Below are positions 38,931 through 45,848 of a stretch of 64,000 nt of DNA, piece by piece. The notes beneath the pieces are model-generated. The model was not told the origin of the DNA, did no database searches, and worked only from the letters and a program-made list of their open reading frames with translations. This DNA is from an uncultured Phocaeicola sp. (lineage in GTDB: Bacteria > Bacteroidota > Bacteroidia > Bacteroidales > Bacteroidaceae), in contig CAUBDX010000001.1 in the NCBI GenBank assembly GCA_958434805.1, forward strand, positions 80,362-144,361. Reading direction: 5' to 3'. The position numbers and the translations under genes are program-made. How positions within the stretch are numbered: the stretch's first letter is position 1; each line of letters begins with the position of its first letter.

Positions 38931-39887
38931 AAAAAGATGCTTTTAAGATACTGAAAACAGGAATAATGCTTAACTTTATCCCTCATAAAATAAAAGTGGT
39001 AGAAATAATGAAGAAAATAACTGTTACGAATATTGATATATCCATATCTGTAAGACCTGATAATAATGATTATATCTGCCTGACAGACATGGCACATTTC
39101 AAAGACAGAGAACGTACTAACTACATTATACAAAACTGGATGCGTCTACGTAGTACGATTGATTTTCTAGGGTTATGGGAAAAACTAAATAATCCAAATT
39201 TTAAAGGCATCGAATTCGATGCTTTTAAAATGGAGAGTGGAACAAACAGTTTCACCCTAACCCCCAAACAATGGATAGAAAAAACTAAAGCAATAGGGAT
39301 TATATCCAAGCCCGGGCGATATGGGGGAACTTTTGCCCATAAAGACATAGCTTTTGAATTCGGGACTTGGCTCAGCCCTGAATTTAAACTATATCTCATC
39401 AAAGAATACCAAAGACTTAAAGAAGCAGAATCACACCCTTTATTAAGTGAATGGAACGTAAAAAGAATACTTAGTAAAGTAAATTATTCCATACATACGG
39501 ATGCAATCAAAGACTTTATTATACCTAAAGTAGAAGATTTCAATCAAAAACTTGTTTATGCCGATGAAGCTGATTTGTTAAATCTCGCATTATGGGGATG
39601 TACCGCAAGACAATGGCGTGAAGCAAATCCACAATACGCAGATAAGAATATCAATATCAGAGATGTAGCAAGCATAAATGAATTAGTCGTATTATCGAAT
39701 ATGGAATCCTTCAATGCAGAGTTAATCAAGCGTAAGGTGGACAAGTCTAAAAGGTTTACTCATCTTCGGCAGATGGCCAAAGAGCAATTAGCACACTTGA
39801 ATACGATTGATACCGAAAAAAAGTTCAGAATACTGACAGATAATGACAAACAATTAGAATAATCTCTACAAGATCATTTATTAAAGT
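38931..39887 (+). mobile_element. 957-bp KilA-N insertion between direct repeats
   Basis: Unique DNA bounded by the 74-bp repeats, with one gene and visibly higher AT content than the flanking biosynthetic genes. Removing one repeat copy and this segment restores a chain-length-factor/deacetylase overlap of the same style as the other junctions in the operon. No transposase, integrase or terminal inverted repeat is seen, so the way it moved is unknown. Confidence 0.75.
39008..39862 (+). CDS. KilA-N domain protein
   Basis: The start at 39008 (MKKITVTNID) is preferred to 38966 because it gives the usual family N-terminus. The KilA-N DNA-binding domain covers about residues 1-130, with YICLTDMAHFKDRERTNYII, FTLTPKQWIEKTKAIGI and FEFGTWLSPEFKLYLIKEY. 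The C-terminal ~150 residues carry the stretch ALWGCTARQWREANPQ seen in Bacteroides and phage relatives. KilA-N proteins are typical of phages and large DNA viruses; the cellular role is unknown. A weak -7-like TAACTTTA lies at 38971. The gene interrupts a biosynthetic operon on the same strand and could affect expression downstream. Confidence 0.88.
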   Translation: MKKITVTNIDISISVRPDNNDYICLTDMAHFKDRERTNYIIQNWMRLRSTIDFLGLWEKLNNPNFKGIEFDAFKMESGTNSFTLTPKQWIEKTKAIGIISKPGRYGGTFAHKDIAFEFGTWLSPEFKLYLIKEYQRLKEAESHPLLSEWNVKRILSKVNYSIHTDAIKDFIIPKVEDFNQKLVYADEADLLNLALWGCTARQWREANPQYADKNINIRDVASINELVVLSNMESFNAELIKRKVDKSKRFTHLRQMAKEQLAHLNTIDTEKKFRILTDNDKQLE

Positions 39888-39961
39888 ATCACTCAATCAT
39901 CTTAATCAAGCAATGCACATCCTAGTTTCTGTAGTCATCATAGTAAGCGTCATGGCCTATT
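39888..39961 (+). repeat. 74-bp direct repeat, right copy
   Basis: This copy restores the ribosome-binding region and complete 5' end of the deacetylase gene, so the insertion leaves both neighbouring genes whole. See the left copy at 38857-38930. Confidence 0.97.
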
Positions 39962-40605
39962 TCTTTTACGCTTCTTACAGCATCCGTGCCTGTATTTACA
40001 TGCGTGTCTTCTGTTGCAAGAAAACCGAAGAGAAAATCATAGCCATCACTTTTGATGACGGGCCCGATCCGATACAGACCCCCAAAGTGCTGAAAGTGTT
40101 AAGAGAAAAACACATACCGGCCTGCTTTTTTTGCATCGGAAACAAGATAAAAGGCAATGAAGAACTGCTCCGGCAAATCATCAAAGAAGGACATCGTATC
40201 GGGAATCATTCCTTCTCCCATTCCGGCTATTTTCCTCTCTATACCTTCAAACGGATGTGCCATGATTTAATTACCTGCCAGCAAGAATTGGAAAAAGTGA
40301 CCGGCCAACCGGTCCGATGGTTCCGGCCGCCTTTCGGAGTGACCAATCCTACCCTGGCTAAAGCAGTGCGCAGGCTGGGATACATCCCCATTGGTTGGAA
40401 CATCCGCACACTGGACACTCAGCAACCCACTCCTGAAAAAATTATCAAACACATCAAGAAACGGCTCGTTCCGGGCTCCATCCTTCTGCTACATGACCGG
40501 ATGCCCGATAGTGACAGGCTGCTGGTACAAGTTCTGGACTTTATAGAAAAAGAGGGGTATACGGTAGTAGCGTTAGATAGGCTGATAAAGGACATGACAA
40601 AATAA
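39913..40605 (+). CDS. Polysaccharide deacetylase-like (NodB homology) protein
   Basis: A metal-dependent carbohydrate esterase 4 fold. A single N-terminal membrane helix (VSVVIIVSVMAYFFYAS) anchors it. The catalytic motifs are TFDDGPD (base and metal Asp), HSFSH (metal His pair) and RPPFG, with LLLHD near the C-terminus, all intact. The length is 230 residues. Such genes recur in flexirubin and aryl-polyene clusters of Bacteroidetes, where the substrate is not known. It originally overlapped the chain-length-factor gene and is now separated from it by the KilA-N insert. Confidence 0.88.
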   Translation: MHILVSVVIIVSVMAYFFYASYSIRACIYMRVFCCKKTEEKIIAITFDDGPDPIQTPKVLKVLREKHIPACFFCIGNKIKGNEELLRQIIKEGHRIGNHSFSHSGYFPLYTFKRMCHDLITCQQELEKVTGQPVRWFRPPFGVTNPTLAKAVRRLGYIPIGWNIRTLDTQQPTPEKIIKHIKKRLVPGSILLLHDRMPDSDRLLVQVLDFIEKEGYTVVALDRLIKDMTK

Positions 40606-40700
40606 ATTTCTTCTATATTTTCAACAGCAACATCACCAAGTTCCAGAAACGAGACCTGGTTCACCCTTCATGATCAAACCGATAAAAAGATAACTTCGTC

Positions 40701-41182
40701 TTACGTAAAACATAAAATTCTTCCGCCACTTCATTCCACTCATTACCAACAACTTGCCGTGTAAAAAAGTCTGTAATACCCCCAAACCGGTATGTAAGCG
40801 ATGGAGTGGAACATTCACCCGTTATTTGCAAGAGAAGCGCAGATATCAGATTAAATCTGACAGGATATGCTGTACTTTCGTTCAACTTAATAGGATGTCA
40901 GTGTGTAAACTTCCGATATATACTGTTGCTTCACCAGTTTGAAACGGTGGTTTCACACTGGTGACAACAGCTCTTCACACAGGTGAAAACCCATCTTCAC
41001 CTAAGTGAAAATCATATCCTACCGTTCTCCTTACAAGAATTCCAACAGACCTTCATCCTGCATAATGACGCTTTCTGCCAAACTGACTCCGACAGGGAAA
41101 ACGGATAAACCGTTTCGAGGGGGATACAGGAGGATTCGTCACTATAAATTATTGATTAACAATAACATGCCGTGATAAAACA
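40701..41182. repeat. Dispersed non-coding element, copy 2
   Basis: Homologous to 6121-6625: CACTCATTACCAA (40737-40749), the 22-bp array, AAACCGTTTCG plus G-run (41107-41117) and a similar AT-rich tail. It fills the gap between the deacetylase and LolA-like genes and divides the pigment cluster. A 74-codon minus-strand frame (40661-40885) is not preserved in copy 1 and is not called as a gene. Confidence 0.7.
40930..41017. repeat. Four tandem 22-bp units with TTCAC/GTGAA palindromes
   Basis: Units start at 40930, 40952, 40974 and 40996, exactly 22 bases apart. Cores read TTCACCAGTTTGAA, TTCACACTGGTGAC, TTCACACAGGTGAA and TTCACCTAAGTGAA. The period equals that of the array at 6325-6434. Confidence 0.75.
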
Positions 41183-41297
41183 AAAAAATATTGCAACGCA
41201 GAAATATAACTTTTTTATTCATTATAATTGCCCATGTGAACGATTGTAGAAACAGGTAAAAATCGTAAATAAGCGATAAAGGTATGAATGGTTTCTC

Positions 41298-41314
41298 AAA
41301 ATATACTATCTTTG
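41298..41314 (+). promoter_or_regulatory. Promoter A of the export half of the cluster
   Basis: AAAATATACTATCTTTG includes the -7 box TATCTTTG (41307-41314). The same 17 bases occur at 44558-44574, and similarity continues downstream (CCCATTA, AAAC). It would drive the LolA-like, lipoprotein and dehydratase genes, re-starting transcription after the repeat element. Confidence 0.65.
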
Positions 41315-41357
41315 CTTCCCATTACAAACGGATAAACCTCTATAAAGTATGACCTAC

Positions 41358-41984
41358 ATGAAAATACTTTTGCTCTTGATGTTCTGTACAGTCCTGCCGA
41401 TGCAAGCCCAACAGATGAAGAAACTTACTGATCTGAAAGATTTTGAAGCCCGTCTGCTGCAAGAGGCTAAAAATATAGAGTCCATCGAAAGTAATTTCAC
41501 TCAGATAAAATATCTGGATGTATTCGATGAGAAAATAACCTCGAAAGGAAAGTTCTATTATAAAAAGAGCAATAAGATATGCATGGACTACGCACAGCCC
41601 ATGAACTACCTTATCGTGATCAACAACAACCAACTGAAAATAGTATCGGACGGAAAGAAAAGCATCATGGACCTTCACTCCAATAAGATGATGAACCAAA
41701 TGCAGGATATGCTTACCGCCTGCATGGTGGGCGACCTGTCCAACATGTCGCCCGGCTATGCTTTGGAATATTTTGAAGACGCCCATTACTATCTCATTCA
41801 AATCAAGCCCGTCAGCAAAGCGATACAGGCATATATCAACCAGATTCAAATTTATTTAGACAAAAAAGACATGTCTGTCCACAAACTACGTTTATCGGAA
41901 ACCGCAACCAACTATACCGAATACGAATTCTCGGACAAGAAATTCAATTCTTTGAAAGATGAGGCAAAGTTTACGATACGCTAG
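41358..41984 (+). CDS. LolA-like periplasmic lipoprotein carrier
   Basis: LolA-fold proteins carry lipidated or hydrophobic cargo across the periplasm. The start at 41358 (MKILLLLMFC) opens a signal peptide cut near LPMQAQ; the Met at 41349 is three codons upstream. The half-barrel pattern (SIESNFTQIKYLD, KGKFYYKKSNKICMDY, LKIVSDGKKSIMDL) is clear. The length is 208 residues. LolA-like genes are constant in aryl-polyene clusters and probably help deliver the lipid-linked pigment to the outer membrane. It overlaps the next gene by 26 bases. Confidence 0.85.
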   Translation: MKILLLLMFCTVLPMQAQQMKKLTDLKDFEARLLQEAKNIESIESNFTQIKYLDVFDEKITSKGKFYYKKSNKICMDYAQPMNYLIVINNNQLKIVSDGKKSIMDLHSNKMMNQMQDMLTACMVGDLSNMSPGYALEYFEDAHYYLIQIKPVSKAIQAYINQIQIYLDKKDMSVHKLRLSETATNYTEYEFSDKKFNSLKDEAKFTIR

Positions 41985-42501
41985 CTGGCTGCTGTTGCTG
42001 TTTATCCTGCTCTCCTGCTCACACCGGGTGACAGGGGAAGCTACGGCACTGCCTCCCATCCTGCAGGCAGAAGCACAGTCGCAAAAGTACAACTTGCAAC
42101 TGGATTTCATGAAACATCATTTCAGCGGAATGCTCATTGTCCGCCAAATGCCTGATAACGAAATCCGTATCCTGGGATCCACTTACTTTGGCCTCAGCCT
42201 TTTTGACTTCTCCCTGCACTGCGACACCTTCATAGTGAACAGTTGCATGGAACCGATGAGGAAGAAAAAGATGCTGAAAATACTGGAAACTGATTTCAAA
42301 AATCTATTTCTAAAGAGTGAAAAAGCACGTATTAAAAAGAAAAGTAGTACTTTTGAGCAAAGAATCAGTGGCAAAGGATTTGGAAAGACGGTATTCACCT
42401 TGTCCGGCTTCGTAAACGGACAGGCGGAGAAAGTACAAATCAAGCATCCGCTGCTACGGTTAAGAATCCAATTGGACAAACTGAACATAAACAACCCTTG
42501 A
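41959..42501 (+). CDS. Small outer-membrane lipoprotein of the pigment cluster
   Basis: A 180-residue lipoprotein with the lipobox FILLSC. The beta-rich body (KHHFSGMLIVRQM, GSTYFGLSLFDFSL) resembles DUF3261-type lipoproteins that accompany LolA-like genes in aryl-polyene clusters, so a LolB-like receptor role is inferred. The family link is by position and size more than by a diagnostic motif. The dehydratase gene starts one base after its stop. Confidence 0.7.
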   Translation: MRQSLRYASWLLLLFILLSCSHRVTGEATALPPILQAEAQSQKYNLQLDFMKHHFSGMLIVRQMPDNEIRILGSTYFGLSLFDFSLHCDTFIVNSCMEPMRKKKMLKILETDFKNLFLKSEKARIKKKSSTFEQRISGKGFGKTVFTLSGFVNGQAEKVQIKHPLLRLRIQLDKLNINNP

Positions 42502-42502
42502 A

Positions 42503-42883
42503 ATGCTGCTGGAGAACTTTTATAAAATCATTCATATAAAGGAAAGAGAAGACGGAAAACAGGCAATAGAGATAGAGCTGAATCCCGGCCATATGCTCTA
42601 TCAAGGTCATTTCCCCGGACAGCCGGTGGTTCCGGGCGTCTGTACCTTACAGATAATAAAAGAAAGTGCCGAACAGATCGCCAACCAACCTTTGCAGTAT
42701 GTACAGATTGCTTCTTCCAAATTCCTGTCTGCCATCAACCCGCTGGAAACTCCGCTACTACAGCTGTTTATCCGATTAGAAAAAACGGAAGAGCACCTTT
42801 TCAAGTTGCAGGCAGAAGGCATTTGTAATGGAAAAGAATTTATCAAATTGAAAGCGGTACTGATGGCAAGTAAGTATCAATGA
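42503..42883 (+). CDS. Hotdog dehydratase subunit with His but without Glu
   Basis: A 126-residue FabA/FabZ-like hotdog. His36 in YQGHFPGQPVVPGV is the catalytic His. Fourteen residues later, the exact spacing seen in E. coli FabZ, the catalytic Glu is replaced by Gln50 (CTLQIIKES). It therefore complements the dehydratase at 33895, which has Glu and lacks His. A heterodimer with one working composite site is inferred, corresponding to ApeI and ApeP. It ends the LolA-like transcript. Confidence 0.85.
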   Translation: MLLENFYKIIHIKEREDGKQAIEIELNPGHMLYQGHFPGQPVVPGVCTLQIIKESAEQIANQPLQYVQIASSKFLSAINPLETPLLQLFIRLEKTEEHLFKLQAEGICNGKEFIKLKAVLMASKYQ

Positions 42884-42991
42884 AGCAAGTCCTTCTGTTA
42901 AATATCCATAATAGCAAGAACAATAAGTCCATTTATAGTTGTCAACACCCATTAAACATCTTATATTCAGACAATTATAAATATGACACCT

Positions 42992-43276
42992 ATGAAAACA
43001 AAATTCACAATGATTATGGCTGTTATTGCAACATTTGCAATAAGCTTGAACCTCCACTCTTCTAATGAGGAAGTAGTGTTTGGAGCACCTGCCGTGCAAA
43101 TGCCACGAGGGGGACCAAAGTACTGTGCTTTCGAAACTGAATGGGAAAATTGCAAAATGGCTGCTACAGGCACAGTGTGTATCAGTGAAGATGGTAAATG
43201 CGGCACCGGAGTAGAGGTAGGTGCCCCCGGTGAAGGTTCAGGAGAAGGTGGGAATCATGGTGCTCCTACCAATTAA
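42992..43276 (+). CDS. Secreted Cys-rich small peptide (NVEALA-like)
   Basis: The start at 42992 (MKTKFTMIMAVIATFAISL) gives a signal-like hydrophobic N-terminus of ~22 residues. The mature part has four Cys, spaced by 8, 8 and 6 residues, then a Gly/Glu-rich tail. The layout, size of 94 residues and a large beta-propeller lipoprotein next door fit the NVEALA-type peptides of Bacteroides, although the NVEALA motif itself is not present (GAPAVQ stands in its place). No function is known. A hairpin after the stop may keep peptide mRNA levels above those of the downstream gene. Confidence 0.7.
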   Translation: MKTKFTMIMAVIATFAISLNLHSSNEEVVFGAPAVQMPRGGPKYCAFETEWENCKMAATGTVCISEDGKCGTGVEVGAPGEGSGEGGNHGAPTN

Positions 43277-43284
43277 CAACCAAC

Positions 43285-43322
43285 AATTTATGTGGCCGGT
43301 TAGAAATCCGGTCACATAAATT
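43285..43322 (+). terminator. Intercistronic hairpin after the Cys-rich peptide
   Basis: AATTTATGTGGCCGG (43285-43299) pairs with CCGGTCACATAAATT (43308-43322), 15 pairs with one G-T. It starts nine bases after the peptide stop and lies 26 bases before the lipoprotein gene; no T-run follows, so it may be an attenuator or mRNA stabiliser. Confidence 0.65.
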
Positions 43323-43348
43323 ACAAATATCATAAAACCGAAAATATT

Positions 43349-44533
43349 ATGAATCGAACACTCCTTTTTATATCACTCTTTTCTATATTTACCCTCGTAT
43401 CTTGCCAGTCCTCCCCAAAAAACGAAGCTGGCAAACAGAACGAAGTAGAACTGGTAGCAGAAAAACAGCTGACTTTCCCTTTAGACGAACAGACCTATTA
43501 CTTAAGCAAATCCATGTTCCAATTCGAAGAAAACGGGAAAGAATACCTTCACTTTGAGAATACACAAAAATCATTATATGACATTGTCATTTTTGATATA
43601 GAGAATCAACAGATAGCCAAACGGATACCTCTTCACAAGACAGGTCCCAACGGGCTACCAGCTGTATTCGGCAGTAGACCTTCCCCCGATTCTCAATATA
43701 TATTAGTTGCACAGAATAATATCAGTCGGCTCAGTTCCATAAACTCTCAAGGGGAAATAATACGAAACTATAATTTCCAAACTCCTGAAGGCAGATTTAC
43801 ACCCTTGTCTTTTGGCAGTTACTACAATGCACCTGCTTTTATCAAAGACTCATGCATATTTCTACGCCAAGAAATTTTAAAACCCGATATGAAAAAGGAA
43901 GACTGGCCTAGAACCCATATGTTCGCCTCACAGGATCTGAGAACAGGAGAAGTTAAATGGATTCCTATTTTCTATCCACCCATCTTTAAAGAGGAATATG
44001 ACAATATCGCAGGAGGATACGGTTTTAGTTATGATTACAACTACAAAGAGAGCCGTTTGGTCTGTGGATTTTTCGGATATGACAGCCTGATGGTTACAGA
44101 TGACTTGAAACATATCCGATGGTATAACGCCAAAAGCAGATATCTGAAAAGCATGAAGCCCAAACTGGGTAATTCTATGGAAGGCATTAATGCTATTATA
44201 AAACTCAATGAAAATCCTAGATATTGGCATATCATGTATGACAAATACCGCAATGTGTACTACCGTTTTGCCGAAATGCCTTACAAACTGGCTCCCAACG
44301 AAAGCCCCTATGACGAACCCAAAGGAAAGGAGTTCTCCGTCATTGTACTGAACGCGGATTTTGAAATCATCGGAGAAACAAAATTCCCCGGAAAGAAATA
44401 TTTCTATAAAATGAGTTTTGTGGGAAGGGAAGGACTGTATATATCCGAGAACAATCTGGAAAATCCGCAATTCGACGAGAACAAGTTGGTGTTTACCTGC
44501 TTTAAAATTAAAAATGCATCTCCAAATAAATAA
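43349..44533 (+). CDS. DUF4221/TolB-like beta-propeller lipoprotein
   Basis: A 394-residue exported protein with the lipobox FTLVSC. Repeating beta-strand blocks (YDIVIFDIENQQIAKRIPL, SQYILVAQNNISRLSSIN, WIPIFYPPIFKEEY) suggest a six- or seven-bladed propeller of the TolB-like/DUF4221 type common in Bacteroides. Family members often lie beside short NVEALA-type peptides, as here. Role unknown. The pair is not part of other aryl-polyene clusters that I know of and separates the dehydratase from the glycosyltransferase gene. Confidence 0.75.
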   Translation: MNRTLLFISLFSIFTLVSCQSSPKNEAGKQNEVELVAEKQLTFPLDEQTYYLSKSMFQFEENGKEYLHFENTQKSLYDIVIFDIENQQIAKRIPLHKTGPNGLPAVFGSRPSPDSQYILVAQNNISRLSSINSQGEIIRNYNFQTPEGRFTPLSFGSYYNAPAFIKDSCIFLRQEILKPDMKKEDWPRTHMFASQDLRTGEVKWIPIFYPPIFKEEYDNIAGGYGFSYDYNYKESRLVCGFFGYDSLMVTDDLKHIRWYNAKSRYLKSMKPKLGNSMEGINAIIKLNENPRYWHIMYDKYRNVYYRFAEMPYKLAPNESPYDEPKGKEFSVIVLNADFEIIGETKFPGKKYFYKMSFVGREGLYISENNLENPQFDENKLVFTCFKIKNASPNK

Positions 44534-44557
44534 TTAACGCCAGAATGCCCGCATCCG

Positions 44558-44574
44558 AAAATATACTATCTTTG
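44558..44574 (+). promoter_or_regulatory. Promoter B, twin of promoter A
   Basis: AAAATATACTATCTTTG is identical to 41298-41314 and contains the -7 box TATCTTTG (44567-44574). It would drive the glycosyltransferase-to-ligase operon, 44655-54132. Leader length about 75 bases. Confidence 0.65.
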
Positions 44575-44654
44575 TCACCCATTAGAAACCACATAAGTTC
44601 AGGTACGAAAACATTCATCCCAAACGTATCTGAATAGTTTGACTGAAAAACAAG

Positions 44655-45848
44655 ATGAGTACAAACACAACATCGGTTTGGCGGAAGAAACTAAAGGAAC
44701 TGGAGATTGTCGTCGTTATTCCCACCTACAACAACGGGAAGACACTGGCGGCAGTCATTGAGGAGGTATGCAGGTATGCAGACGATATCATTGTCGTCAA
44801 TGACGGCTCTACGGATGATACGGCCAACATTCTGGAACAATATCCGGCTATCCGCACCATTACCCATCCTGTCAATAAAGGAAAAGGAACCGCTTTGAAG
44901 CACGGTCTTTCCCAAGCAAAAAAAGAAGGTTTCCGCTATGCCATCACCATCGATTCGGACGGACAGCATTTCGCTTCCGATATTCCCTGTTTTATCGAAG
45001 CCATTGAAAAAGAGCCCGACACGCTACTGGTAGGCGCCCGAAACTTGGCCTCCGACAATATGCCGGGCAAGAATACCTTCGCCAATAAATTCTCTAATTT
45101 CTGGTTCAGACTGGAAACCGGGCTGAAACTGGAAGATACACAATCGGGATACCGCCTTTACCCTCTGCGCAAAATGGATGTGCAAAGCTGCTGGTACACC
45201 GCCAAATACGAATTTGAGTTGGAAGCCATCGTCTTTGCCGCATGGGGAGATGTAGCGGTGAAGAACATTTCCATCCACGTGTATTATCCCCCGCAAGCAG
45301 AACGGGTATCCCATTTCCGGCCGTTCCGGGATTTTACCCGTATCAGTGTGCTGAACACGGTGCTGGTGCTGATTACCTGCCTTTGGATTGTTCCCCGTAA
45401 CCTGCTCCGCAAACTGTCATGGAGCAACTGCAAGCGATTCTTCACCGACCATGTGCTGAATACACGGGAATCCAACCTGAAGATTGTACTCGCCATCATG
45501 CTGGGGATTTTTATGGGTATCGTTCCGTTATGGGGTTATCAGATGCTGATCACCCTCTTTCTTGCGCATCTGTTCAGACTGAATAAAGTGATTGCCCTTG
45601 TCGCCGCCAATATCAGTATTCCACCCATGATTCCCCTATTGCTGTACGGCAGTTACCGGACAGGCTGCATGGTACTGGGTAATCCTCCCGATTTGCATCT
45701 CGGAGACCTTTCTCTTGAAAATGTCAAATCAGTTTTAGAGCAATATTTAATAGGAAGCATTATCTTTGCAATGGCTTGCAGTCTGCTGTCTGGAGTAATC
45801 TCCACCGTGTTGCTGGCTATATGTAGGAGAAAAAACGGATATGACTAA
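44655..45848 (+). CDS. GT2 glycosyltransferase fused to DUF2062
   Basis: Residues ~15-230 are a GT-A family 2 domain with VVIPTYNNGKTL, VVNDGSTDDT, the DxD-like DSDGQH and EDTQSGYRLYPL, most like dolichol-phosphate mannosyltransferase types. Two hydrophobic segments lead into a C-terminal DUF2062 membrane domain (GIFMGIVPLWGYQMLITLFL, ISIPPMIPLLLYG). The length is 397 residues. It may glycosylate the lipid anchor of the polyene; inferred. It overlaps the exporter gene by eight bases. Confidence 0.88.
   Translation: MSTNTTSVWRKKLKELEIVVVIPTYNNGKTLAAVIEEVCRYADDIIVVNDGSTDDTANILEQYPAIRTITHPVNKGKGTALKHGLSQAKKEGFRYAITIDSDGQHFASDIPCFIEAIEKEPDTLLVGARNLASDNMPGKNTFANKFSNFWFRLETGLKLEDTQSGYRLYPLRKMDVQSCWYTAKYEFELEAIVFAAWGDVAVKNISIHVYYPPQAERVSHFRPFRDFTRISVLNTVLVLITCLWIVPRNLLRKLSWSNCKRFFTDHVLNTRESNLKIVLAIMLGIFMGIVPLWGYQMLITLFLAHLFRLNKVIALVAANISIPPMIPLLLYGSYRTGCMVLGNPPDLHLGDLSLENVKSVLEQYLIGSIIFAMACSLLSGVISTVLLAICRRKNGYD

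Noticed and set aside
38931..39887. Classical IS element or transposon
   Set aside because: No transposase frame or terminal inverted repeat is seen, and a 74-bp flanking repeat is too long for a normal target duplication.
40661..40885. 74-codon minus-strand ORF in repeat element copy 2
   Set aside because: The matching part of copy 1 has stops in the same frame and no signal peptide or known motif is seen; it may be a decayed gene piece at most.
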